From Mycolicibacterium sp. TY81 (GTDB taxonomy: Bacteria; Actinomycetota; Actinomycetes; Mycobacteriales; Mycobacteriaceae), in NCBI RefSeq assembly GCF_018326285.1, contig NZ_AP023362.1, positions 62,001-126,000 of the forward strand: DNA of 64,000 bases, written 5' to 3'. Position 1 is the first letter of the stretch. Every line of letters begins with the position of its first letter. The translations under genes and the position numbers were made by a program. Of the stretch, positions 23,021-31,455 are shown in pieces. The notes under the pieces were generated by a model. The model ran no database searches, was not told the origin of the DNA, and saw only the letters and a program-made list of their open reading frames with translations.

Positions 23021-24161
23021 CCTGCACCTCGCTGACCTCCTTGCTCAAGGCGTCGACGGCGCGCGAAAGTTCCTGCCGCTCAGGCTCGGTCACCTTGTCG
23101 TACGAGATGAAGCCGTCGCCCTGGCGCCACTTGTCCAGCAGCTTCTGGACATTCTCGAAGGCCGCGTCGACGTCCTTGCCCAGCTGCGGGTTGCGCTCGT
23201 CGAGGATGGGGTCCACCGAGCCGACCGCGGTGCGCGAGCCCTCGATGTTGGCCTGGATGTCCCACAGGTCGGTGTGGCTGAAGATGTCTTCTTCGCCGGT
23301 GATCTTGGTCTTGGCGATCTCGTCCAGCAGTTCCTGCGCGCCACCGGCGATCTTGGTGGAGTCGATGGTCCACTTCGGATCCTTGACGCCGGCCTCGAGC
23401 TCCTTGACGTCGGCGACCAGCTGGTCGGCCAGGGCGTTGGCGTCAGGCTGCAGGCCGGTGACCCACAGCTGCTTCTCCAGCACGTGGAAGCCGGTCCACT
23501 TGTCGCCGGGCTTGACGTCGGCTTCGCGCAGGTCGATCCGCGGGTCCAGGTCATCCGGGAACGACTCGGCGACCGGCTCGATGCGCTCGTAGAAGGTACG
23601 GGCCTTCGGGTACTGCGCCTTGGCGCCGGCGACGTCACCCTTCTTCACGGCGGCGGCGAACGCCTCGGTGGCGGGCACCAGGGCGGTGGTCTGCTCGACG
23701 ACGTACTTCTTGTAGAAGTCCGCGGCGTCCTTGAACTTGCCGGTGTCGTCGATCTTGACGGTGTCGCCGGTGACGGTGAAGTCACCGCGGATGCCGTCGC
23801 CGACCATGCCGGGCTTGCACGCGGTCTTGTAGGTGCCGGCTTCGGGCAGCTGCACGATCAGCTTGCGCTGCAGGCCGGGGGAGACGTTCTCGATCTCGCC
23901 CATGACCTTGTCGCCGGGGCCGTAGACGTAGAACTCGGTGACCTTGGTGCCGTTGTTGGTGACGACGAAGGTGCTCGGGCCCGTCTTGGCCGACGTTGCC
24001 GACAGCTTGCAGGCATCATCGGTCGCGGTCACGGTGATCTCGCCGGAGGCGGACTTGTTCTCGTCCGTCTTGGACGAGCACGCGGAGACCGCGGTCAGGC
24101 CGGCGAGCAGGGCTACCGATGCAGCTACGCCGGTCTTGACGTTCAGGGCAGCGAGATTCAC
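23001..24161 (-). CDS. efeO: EfeO iron-uptake lipoprotein
   Basis: 386-residue lipoprotein. VNLAALNVKTGVAASVALLA leads to the lipobox VSAC. A cupredoxin-like domain follows (ITVTATDDACKLSA ... TYKTACKPGMVGDG). The C-terminal M75 imelysin-like peptidase domain has the HxxE metal motif in GFHVLEKQLW. EfeO binds ferrous/ferric iron or copper outside the membrane and passes iron to EfeU. The frame stays open far upstream into efeU, but the GTG at 24161 overlaps the efeU stop by 4 nt and gives the signal peptide. Confidence 0.92.
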   Translation of the reverse strand: MNLAALNVKTGVAASVALLAGLTAVSACSSKTDENKSASGEITVTATDDACKLSATSAKTGPSTFVVTNNGTKVTEFYVYGPGDKVMGEIENVSPGLQRKLIVQLPEAGTYKTACKPGMVGDGIRGDFTVTGDTVKIDDTGKFKDAADFYKKYVVEQTTALVPATEAFAAAVKKGDVAGAKAQYPKARTFYERIEPVAESFPDDLDPRIDLREADVKPGDKWTGFHVLEKQLWVTGLQPDANALADQLVADVKELEAGVKDPKWTIDSTKIAGGAQELLDEIAKTKITGEEDIFSHTDLWDIQANIEGSRTAVGSVDPILDERNPQLGKDVDAAFENVQKLLDKWRQGDGFISYDKVTEPERQELSRAVDALSKEVSEVQGVVAKQ

Positions 24162-25054
24162 TTGGCGGACCTTTCGAGGGTGGCAGCAGGGGCGGGTTTG
24201 GCTGCGACGGGTCGCAGGAACAGCGTCAGGACGACCACGAGGTAGGCCAGCCAGCAGACGAACTGCAGGATCGAGGGGGCGGGGCTGATGTTGAAGACGC
24301 CCTGGATCACCTGGCCGTACCACGACGACCAGTTGAAGGCGCCGGTCATGTCGAAGGCCTTGGCGCCCAGGCCGGGCAGCCAGCCGACGGTCTGCAGCGC
24401 ATGGATGGCGTACGACAGGATGCCCGCGGCGACGACGACGAGGAACGCGCCGGTGTACTTGAAGAACTTGGCCAGGTTGATCCGCACCGCGCCGGCGTAC
24501 ATGCCGTACGCGACGACGACGGCGATGAGCAGTCCGATCACGAGTCCGGCCAGCGGCCAGGCGGTGGACGCGTTGGCGTAGCCGACCATGAACAGCGCCG
24601 TTTCGACGCCCTCGCGGCCGACGGCCAGGAACGCGAGCGTGGCGACGGCCATGCCGCCGGTCTCCAGGGCGCGCGCCATGTCGCTGCGCAGCTCGCCGGA
24701 GATGGTGGCCGCGGCTTTGCGCATCCACAGCACCATGGTCGTCACGATGATCACCGCCACCAGGGAGGCGACGCCGGCGATGGCCTCGGCGGCCAGGCCG
24801 GAGATGGTGTTCTCGCTGAGCTGGATCGTCAGGAACACACCGATGGTCATCGCGATGGCTGCGGCGACGCCGAGCCAGACCCACTTGAGGGCGTCGCGGC
24901 GGTCGGATTTCACGAGGAAGGCGATGAGGATGGTGACGACGATCGCAGTTTCCAGGCCTTCGCGAAGCCCGATCAGCAAGCTGCCAAATAGCTGTGAGGA
25001 AACGCCGGGGCCGGCGGCGACCAGCGATGTCGAGACCGCGAAAGTGGTGGTCAT
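24158..25054 (-). CDS. efeU: EfeU/FTR1-family iron permease
   Basis: 298-residue integral membrane permease with about seven hydrophobic helices. The two iron-coordinating REXXE motifs are present: LREGLETAIVV near the N-terminus and VGREGVETALFM mid-protein. It moves iron delivered by EfeO/EfeB across the membrane. The ATG at 25054 (MTTTFAVSTS) follows AAGGATT; a TTG two codons upstream is less likely. It is the first gene of the operon, and an IdeR-like box lies about 30-50 bp upstream. Confidence 0.93.
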   Translation of the reverse strand: MTTTFAVSTSLVAAGPGVSSQLFGSLLIGLREGLETAIVVTILIAFLVKSDRRDALKWVWLGVAAAIAMTIGVFLTIQLSENTISGLAAEAIAGVASLVAVIIVTTMVLWMRKAAATISGELRSDMARALETGGMAVATLAFLAVGREGVETALFMVGYANASTAWPLAGLVIGLLIAVVVAYGMYAGAVRINLAKFFKYTGAFLVVVAAGILSYAIHALQTVGWLPGLGAKAFDMTGAFNWSSWYGQVIQGVFNISPAPSILQFVCWLAYLVVVLTLFLRPVAAKPAPAATLERSAK

Positions 25055-25084
25055 CCGCAATCCTTAGATAGACTAAACGGCAAC

Positions 25085-25103
25085 ACAGGTTTGCCTTGCC
25101 AAA
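25085..25103 (-). promoter_or_regulatory. Probable IdeR (iron) box before efeUOB
   Basis: The 19-mer ACAGGTTTGCCTTGCCAAA matches the DtxR/IdeR consensus TTAGGTTAGCCTAACCTAA at 13 of 19 positions by my count. An overlapping dyad CTTGCC(7 nt)GGCAAG spans 25095-25113, and outer AGGTT/AACCT halves lie at 25087 and 25116. Iron-dependent repression of efeUOB by IdeR is inferred. Confidence 0.5.
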
Positions 25104-25247
25104 GGAAGGCAAGCCAACCTTATCAGCGGATGGGCGACCGTCGTACCTTCGTGCCGGAAAGCTTGCGCTTCGGGGTGCGCTCAGCCCGGCATGCGACGAT
25201 GACGGGACGACGAATCCGTCGAAATCTCTGGGTATAGGGGAGTACCG

Positions 25248-25973
25248 GTGTTGCGAGCGCGATGGCTGCAGGCGAGCGCTGTTGTCGCCGCGACGGCGCT
25301 CCTGATGGCCTCGAGCTGCTCATTTCAGCCCGGCTACCTGCGCGGAGTGCCGCCGCCACCCGGGCCCGCCGTGCCCCCGATCAACACTCATGTGAAGGGT
25401 CGGGGCGCGGACCAGCTGCATGACTGGGCCGAGCATCTGGCACCGCCTCTCGGCATTCCGGTCATGGCGCTGGAGGCCTACGGGTACGCCGCGCGCGTGG
25501 CCGAGGTCGAGAACCCCAAGTGCCACATCGCGTGGACGACGCTCGCCGGCATCGGCATGGTCGAGAGCCATCACGGCACCTACCGCGGCGCGACCATCGC
25601 CCCGAACGGCGACGTCACGCCCCCGATCCGCGGTGTGCCACTCGACGGCACCATGAACAATCTGCGGATTCCGGACTCCGACTCGGGCAGCATGGACAGC
25701 GACGACGCCGTCGACCGCGCCATGGGGCCCATGCAGTTCATCCCGGACACCTGGCGGTTGTACGGCGTTGACGCCAACAACACCGGTTTCGCCAGCCCCG
25801 ACAACATCGACGACGCCGCGCTGTCGGCGGCGGGTTACCTCTGCTACCGCGGCAAGGATCTGTCCAGTCCGCACGGCTGGATGGACGCGCTGCACGCCTA
25901 CAACCTGTCCGACGACTACGCTCGCGCCGTGCGGGACTGGGCGACGGCGTACGCGAACGGGCACCAGAGATAG
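25248..25973 (+). CDS. lpqU: LpqU-like lytic transglycosylase lipoprotein
   Basis: 241-residue exported protein with an N-terminal hydrophobic segment ending LLMASSCSFQPG, where Cys is a plausible though weak lipobox. The lysozyme-like domain of the MltB type shows TTLAGIGMVESHHGTY with the catalytic Glu, then DRAMGPMQFIPDTWRLY and AAGYLCYRGKDL. It would cleave peptidoglycan glycan strands at the membrane. In M. tuberculosis lpqU lies between mazG and eno, as here once the efe insertion is ignored. GTG start. Confidence 0.88.
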   Translation: MLRARWLQASAVVAATALLMASSCSFQPGYLRGVPPPPGPAVPPINTHVKGRGADQLHDWAEHLAPPLGIPVMALEAYGYAARVAEVENPKCHIAWTTLAGIGMVESHHGTYRGATIAPNGDVTPPIRGVPLDGTMNNLRIPDSDSGSMDSDDAVDRAMGPMQFIPDTWRLYGVDANNTGFASPDNIDDAALSAAGYLCYRGKDLSSPHGWMDALHAYNLSDDYARAVRDWATAYANGHQR

Positions 25974-26054
25974 GTCTGCGAATAGCTACCGGTAGCTGAC
26001 GCACTTCACACCCTGGCACCGTTTAGGCTGATGGGCGTTCGCACGAGTCCGTGA

Positions 26055-27362
<1,308 letters not shown>

Positions 27363-27385
27363 TTTCGCGGGTCTGACCTACCGAC

Positions 27386-28081
27386 ATGGCCGATCCCAAA
27401 CGGCGTACCCCCGCCTCTCGCCCCGCCAAACCCGGCGAGGCGAAGCGGGGGCGTGCCGGGGCCGGCACGTCGGCGGCCAAGGCGGGTAACCGGCCCAAGG
27501 CCGAGCCACGGCGCGTCCCGGACAACCTGCCGGTTCCGGTCACCGAGCCCATCCGGCAGGCCTATGCGGAGTCGGTCGAGCACCATGCCGAGCAGCGGCT
27601 GGGGTCGGCGGCGCGGCGCGCGGCGATCCTCGCCGTCGTGGTGTGCGTGCTGACCCTGACCATCGCCGGGCCGGTCCGCACCTTCTTCGCGCAGCGCACG
27701 GAGATGCAGCAGCTGGCCACCGCCGAGTCCCAATTACGTTCGCAGATAGCCAATTTGGAGCAACAGAAGGTGAAGCTGGCCGACCCGGTGTACATCGCCG
27801 CGCAGGCCCGTGAGCGGTTGGGCTTCGTGATGCCAGGCGATATCCCGTATCAGGTGCAACTGCCTCCCGGCGCCGTCACGACACCGGTCGCACCCGCGCC
27901 GTCGCCCACCGCGAAGAGCAACCAGCCCTGGTACACCGCGCTGTGGCACACCATCGCCGATCAGCCGCACGGGCTGACGCCGGCTCCGGCCGTCGTCCCG
28001 CCCGGCCCGGACGGCGTCACCCCGGACCCTGACGTGCCCCCGACCGATCTGCCCGCACCCCAGGCGCCGCCCGGTGGTTGA
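27386..28081 (+). CDS. FtsB/DivIC-like septum formation protein
   Basis: 231-residue bitopic membrane protein. It has a basic Pro/Lys-rich cytoplasmic N-terminus of about 70 residues and one TM segment (AAILAVVVCVLTLTIAGPV). A short coiled coil (QLATAESQLRSQIANLEQQK) follows, then the Y-x-x-x-x-ARE-R-L-like element YIAAQARERLGFVMPGD diagnostic of FtsB/DivIC. The C-terminus is Pro-rich. It would join FtsL and FtsQ in the divisome. It corresponds in position to Rv1024. It overlaps the next gene by 8 nt. Confidence 0.88.
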   Translation: MADPKRRTPASRPAKPGEAKRGRAGAGTSAAKAGNRPKAEPRRVPDNLPVPVTEPIRQAYAESVEHHAEQRLGSAARRAAILAVVVCVLTLTIAGPVRTFFAQRTEMQQLATAESQLRSQIANLEQQKVKLADPVYIAAQARERLGFVMPGDIPYQVQLPPGAVTTPVAPAPSPTAKSNQPWYTALWHTIADQPHGLTPAPAVVPPGPDGVTPDPDVPPTDLPAPQAPPGG

Positions 28082-28565
28082 CGCTGCTGATCTCGAAGCC
28101 GTTGCGGCCCAATTGGGGCGGGAACCGCGTGGCGTCCTGGAGATCGCCTACCGCTGCCCCAACGGCGAGCCCGGCGTGGTCAAGACCGCGCCGCGACTGC
28201 CCGACGGAACCCCTTTTCCCACTTTGTATTACCTGACGCACCCGGCGCTGACCGCGGCCGCCAGCCGACTGGAGTCGTCGGGCCTGATGCGGGACATGAC
28301 CGAACGCCTGCAGGCTTCCGAAGAGCTGGCGGCGGCGTATCGGCGCGCGCACGAGTCGTTCCTGGCCGAGCGGGACGCCATCGAGTCGCTGGGCACGACC
28401 TTCTCCGGCGGCGGCATGCCCGACCGGGTCAAGTGCCTGCACGTGGTGATGGCACATTCGCTCGCAAAAGGACCGGGTCTCAACCCCTTTGGCGATGAGG
28501 CGTTGGCGTTGTTGGCGGTCGAACCGGCGATGGCCGGGATTCTGGATCCGAAGGTGTGGGTGTGA
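28074..28565 (+). CDS. DUF501 family protein
   Basis: 163-residue conserved protein of unknown function. Family-typical features are GREPRGVLEIAYRCPNGEPG, FPTLYYLTHPALTAAASRLE, CLHVVMAHSLAKGPGLNPFG with Cys-His residues, and the final GILDPKVWV. DUF501 genes sit between the ftsB-like and ppx genes in many actinobacteria. The start overlaps the upstream gene by 8 nt and the end overlaps ppx by 4 nt, so translation is probably coupled. Confidence 0.9.
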   Translation: MVDAADLEAVAAQLGREPRGVLEIAYRCPNGEPGVVKTAPRLPDGTPFPTLYYLTHPALTAAASRLESSGLMRDMTERLQASEELAAAYRRAHESFLAERDAIESLGTTFSGGGMPDRVKCLHVVMAHSLAKGPGLNPFGDEALALLAVEPAMAGILDPKVWV

Positions 28566-29515
28566 GTTCGCGGGTTGCGGCGGTCGACTGCGGTACGAAC
28601 TCGATCCGGCTGCTCATCGCGGACGTGGCCGACGGCCGGTTGCGGGACGTCCACCGCGAGATGCGGATCGTCACCCTCGGTGAAGGTGTCGACGCCACAG
28701 GCGAATTCGCGCCTGCCGCGCTGGCCCGGACCGAAGCGGCGCTGACCGACTATGTCGAGACGATGCTGGCGCACGACGTGACCAAGGTGCGGATGGTCGC
28801 CACCTCCGCGGCTCGCGACGCCGGGAACCGCGACGAGTTCTTCGCCATGACCGCGCGCCAGCTGGGTCGGGTGATGCCGGGGGCCGTGGCCGAGGTGATC
28901 ACCGGGACCGAGGAAGCGGCGCTGTCGTTCCGCGGCGCCGTCGGCGAATTGGACCCGGCCACAGGGCCTTTCGTGGTCGTCGACCTGGGTGGCGGCTCGA
29001 CCGAAGTGGTGCTCGGCGGGACCGGTGCCGCGGTTGCGGATGTGGTCGCGAGCTTCTCGGCCAACATCGGCTGCGTCCGGCTCACCGAGCGCTGCCTGCA
29101 GACCGACCCGCCCACCGCCGACGAGGTCGCGGCCGCACGTGCCATGGTGCGGGAGAAGCTGGACGAGGCTCTGGGCGTCGTGCCCATCGAAGGTGCCCGG
29201 ACGTGGGTCGGTGTGGCCGGCACGTTCACCACGGTTGCCGCGCTGGCCCTGGGGCTACCGGAGTACGACTCCGAGGTGATTCACCTGTCCCGCATCGGAA
29301 TTCCGGATGTCGTCAAGGTGTGCGATGAACTGATCGCGATGCCGCGGGCGCAACGCGCCGAACTCGGCCCCATGCACCCGGGCCGCGTGCCGGTGATCGG
29401 CGGCGGCTCCGTCGTCGTCGAGGAATTGGCCCGCGAATTCGGTCAGCGGGCGGGGATCACGGAATTGGTGGTCAGCGAGCACGACATCCTGGACGGCATC
29501 GCGCTGTCGGTCTGA
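28562..29515 (+). CDS. ppx: Exopolyphosphatase/GppA-type phosphatase
   Basis: Actin-fold hydrolase of the Ppx/GppA family that degrades polyphosphate or pppGpp. Phosphate-1 motif AAVDCGTNSIRLLIADV opens the protein; the catalytic Glu lies in ITGTEEAALSF; phosphate-2 is VVDLGGGSTEVVL. GTFTTVAALAL and VIGGGSVVVEEL close the core. The 317-residue size fits the short actinobacterial form lacking the C-terminal HD-like domain. It matches the position of Rv1026. The GTG start at 28562 overlaps DUF501 by 4 nt. Confidence 0.92.
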   Translation: MSSRVAAVDCGTNSIRLLIADVADGRLRDVHREMRIVTLGEGVDATGEFAPAALARTEAALTDYVETMLAHDVTKVRMVATSAARDAGNRDEFFAMTARQLGRVMPGAVAEVITGTEEAALSFRGAVGELDPATGPFVVVDLGGGSTEVVLGGTGAAVADVVASFSANIGCVRLTERCLQTDPPTADEVAAARAMVREKLDEALGVVPIEGARTWVGVAGTFTTVAALALGLPEYDSEVIHLSRIGIPDVVKVCDELIAMPRAQRAELGPMHPGRVPVIGGGSVVVEELAREFGQRAGITELVVSEHDILDGIALSV

Positions 29516-29593
29516 CGCCGAGCGTGGGGGCCTACGCGGAAAACCGAAGCGAATCCCTCGTCAACCCCCACGGTCGACGGTCGAGAATCCTGA

Positions 29594-29692
29594 CTAGACC
29601 TTGCAGTTCGGGCGGTTGTGGCAGTGGTGTCCGTCGCGGCAGGCGTTGCACTGACAGCCACAGGTCGACACGTTCTTGGTGGAAACCTTCAT
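29594..29692 (-). CDS. 32-aa Cys/His-rich metallothionein-like peptide
   Basis: Short gene preceded by AGGGGTGA at 7 nt. The product MKVSTKNVSTCGCQCNAC continues RDGHHCHNRPNCKV. Six Cys and three His in 32 residues, with the C-x-C-x-C-x-x-C cluster, suggest a metal-thiolate peptide that buffers Zn or Cu. It does not match my memory of M. tuberculosis MymT beyond the CxC pattern. It is flanked by non-coding DNA, 78 bp from ppx. A zinc-knuckle-like tail (HHCHNRPNC) is an alternative description. Confidence 0.7.
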   Translation of the reverse strand: MKVSTKNVSTCGCQCNACRDGHHCHNRPNCKV

Positions 29693-29806
29693 TACTGATC
29701 ACCCCTGTTTGTCTCGGCTTATCGAGATATGACTACCTCACCATAGTTCGATCGCGGGATGGAGTGAAGGTCACGGGAGCGACCGGCGCGACGGTGTCAT
29801 GACAGA

Positions 29807-29852
29807 CCGACGGCCGGAACCAGTCCTCGTGAGACTGGCTTCCGGCCGTCGG
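29807..29852 (-). terminator. Long hairpin after cutinase gene
   Basis: CCGACGGCCGGAA (29807-29819) pairs with TTCCGGCCGTCGG (29840-29852). CCAGTC and GACTGG extend the stem across a 1-nt bulge. It begins 11 nt after the cutinase stop on the minus strand. No T-run follows, as is usual for many mycobacterial terminators. The rest of 29693-29863 holds nothing else I can name. Confidence 0.65.
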
Positions 29853-29863
29853 CAGGGGGTGAT

Positions 29864-30619
29864 TCAGTTGGCTGAGTCGTCCGACGTCTGGACCATCGGG
29901 GCGGCGGGAGCGGCAGGCGCGCCCAGCTGGCGGGCGACGAAGTCCGCAGCCTGGTTGGCCATGCCGTTGAACTTGTAGGCGCTGTGAGCGGAACGGTCCA
30001 TGCCGCCGCCACAGATCGGGTCGCCGGGGGCGCACAGCTGGATGGTCTTGCCGGCGTAGGCGCCGCCGATGTTGATGGCGGGCGCACTGCGGTCGGCGAC
30101 GCTCAGCACGAACGGGCTCGGGGTGCCGAACAGGACGACAGCGGCGACGTGCGAGGCGACCGACGCGGGCATCGGGCCGGAGATGCCGGCGGGCAACGCG
30201 AATCCGGCGGGAACGCTGCTCATGGTGCTGTAGCCGGCGACGGCCGCGCCCTGCGAGTAGCCGCCGATGACGATCTTGGTGGCGGGGCACGAGGCGGCGA
30301 TGGACTCGATGCGGTTGGTGGCGTCGGCGACGCCGTCAGCGGCGGCACCGAAGTCCAGGGAGGCCGGGTAGTTCACGCCGTAGGCGTCGATGTTGCGACC
30401 GGGCATCCGGGCGTTCAGTGCGTCGACGAAGGCTTGGCCGGTGGCTCCGACGCCGGGGGCTTCGAAGGTACCGCGGGCGAAGACGACCTCGACGTTCGCA
30501 CAGGAGTCGTCAGCGGCGTTGGCGGTCGCGACCGGGCCGGCGATGGCGCCGGCGATGATCGTGAAAGCGGCCACGGCGGTCAATGCCACCTTGCCGGCCG
30601 CGTTACGAATGGCGCTCAT
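29864..30619 (-). CDS. Cutinase-like secreted serine esterase
   Basis: 251-residue exported alpha/beta hydrolase of the mycobacterial cutinase-like (Culp/Cfp21) family. A signal peptide (SAIRNAAGKVALTAVAAFTI) ends near ANA-ADD. VEVVFARGTFEAPGVG starts the domain. IVIGGYSQGAAVAG carries the nucleophile Ser. The disulfide-bearing CAPGDPICGGG contains the catalytic Asp, and a His lies in RSAHSAYK. The likely role is hydrolysis of ester lipids outside the cell. The ATG at 30619 is chosen for the signal peptide; longer frames upstream are non-coding in look. A Pro/Ala-rich tail follows the domain. Confidence 0.9.
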   Translation of the reverse strand: MSAIRNAAGKVALTAVAAFTIIAGAIAGPVATANAADDSCANVEVVFARGTFEAPGVGATGQAFVDALNARMPGRNIDAYGVNYPASLDFGAAADGVADATNRIESIAASCPATKIVIGGYSQGAAVAGYSTMSSVPAGFALPAGISGPMPASVASHVAAVVLFGTPSPFVLSVADRSAPAINIGGAYAGKTIQLCAPGDPICGGGMDRSAHSAYKFNGMANQAADFVARQLGAPAAPAAPMVQTSDDSAN

Positions 30620-30774
30620 GTTGTTTTCCCCGTCCTTGAAGTTCCAGTTGCCTGGTATAAGCCGAACGGGGGAGCTGCGATTCCGCGCGGTCGTGTGACG
30701 TACCGCATACCTAGGGTGACTAAGCACTGGGGATGACCAGGGGCCTCGAATGCGTTGGATTCGGGCCGCCGGCG

Positions 30775-31455
30775 CTACTCCTGGAAGCGGTACCCCATCC
30801 CGGCCTCGGTCAGCAGGTGTTTGGGGTGTGACGGGTCGACCTCGAGCTTGCGGCGCAGTTGCGCGAGATACACCCGTAGATAGTGGGTCTCCTTGGCATA
30901 GGCCGGACCCCACACCTCTTTGAGCAGCTCCTCGCGGCCCACGAGCTTGCCGCGGTTGCGCACCAGCATCTCCAACATGCCCCACTCGGTGGGCGTCAGG
31001 TGCACCTCGGTGCCGCTGCGCGTGACCCGCTTGGCCGCCAGATCGACCGTGAATGAGGAGGTCTCTACGACGGGTTCATCGGTCTCGGACGCGGCCGCGC
31101 CACGGCGTACCGCGGCGCGCAGCCGGGCCAGGAACTCGTCCATGCCGAACGGCTTGGTGACGTAGTCGTCGGCGCCGGCGTCGAGGGCCTCGACCTTGTC
31201 CATGGAGTCGGTGCGCGCGGACAACACGATGACGGGCGCGGTGAGCCAGCCGCGCAGCCCGGCCAGCACGTCGATGCCGGACATGTCGGGCAGGCCGAGG
31301 TCCAGGATCACCACGTCGGGCTTGTGTTCGGCGGCCGACTTCAGCGCCTCGGCGCCAGTGGCCGCGACAGACACGTCGTAGCCGCGCACCGACAGGTTGA
31401 TGCGCAGGGCGCGCAGAATCTGCGGTTCGTCGTCGATGACCAGAACCCGTGTCAC
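30775..31455 (-). CDS. kdpE: KdpE response regulator
   Basis: 226-residue OmpR/PhoB-type regulator. The receiver has the acidic pair in VIDDEPQ, the phospho-acceptor Asp in VVILDLGLPDMSG, and the Lys in VTKPFGMDEF. The C-terminal winged helix runs from FTVDLAAKRVTRSGTEVHL to HYLRVYLAQLRRKLE and ends GMGYRFQE. It should activate the kdp operon under low potassium or high osmolarity. It overlaps kdpD by 4 nt and is the last gene of the operon, not divergent from kdpFABC as in M. tuberculosis. Confidence 0.95.
   Translation of the reverse strand: MTRVLVIDDEPQILRALRINLSVRGYDVSVAATGAEALKSAAEHKPDVVILDLGLPDMSGIDVLAGLRGWLTAPVIVLSARTDSMDKVEALDAGADDYVTKPFGMDEFLARLRAAVRRGAAASETDEPVVETSSFTVDLAAKRVTRSGTEVHLTPTEWGMLEMLVRNRGKLVGREELLKEVWGPAYAKETHYLRVYLAQLRRKLEVDPSHPKHLLTEAGMGYRFQE

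Noticed and set aside
23001..25112. A single 703-codon frame covering efeO and the efeU region
   Set aside because: Only its last 386 codons encode EfeO; the upstream part is the wrong frame of efeU, which has its own clear REXXE motifs.
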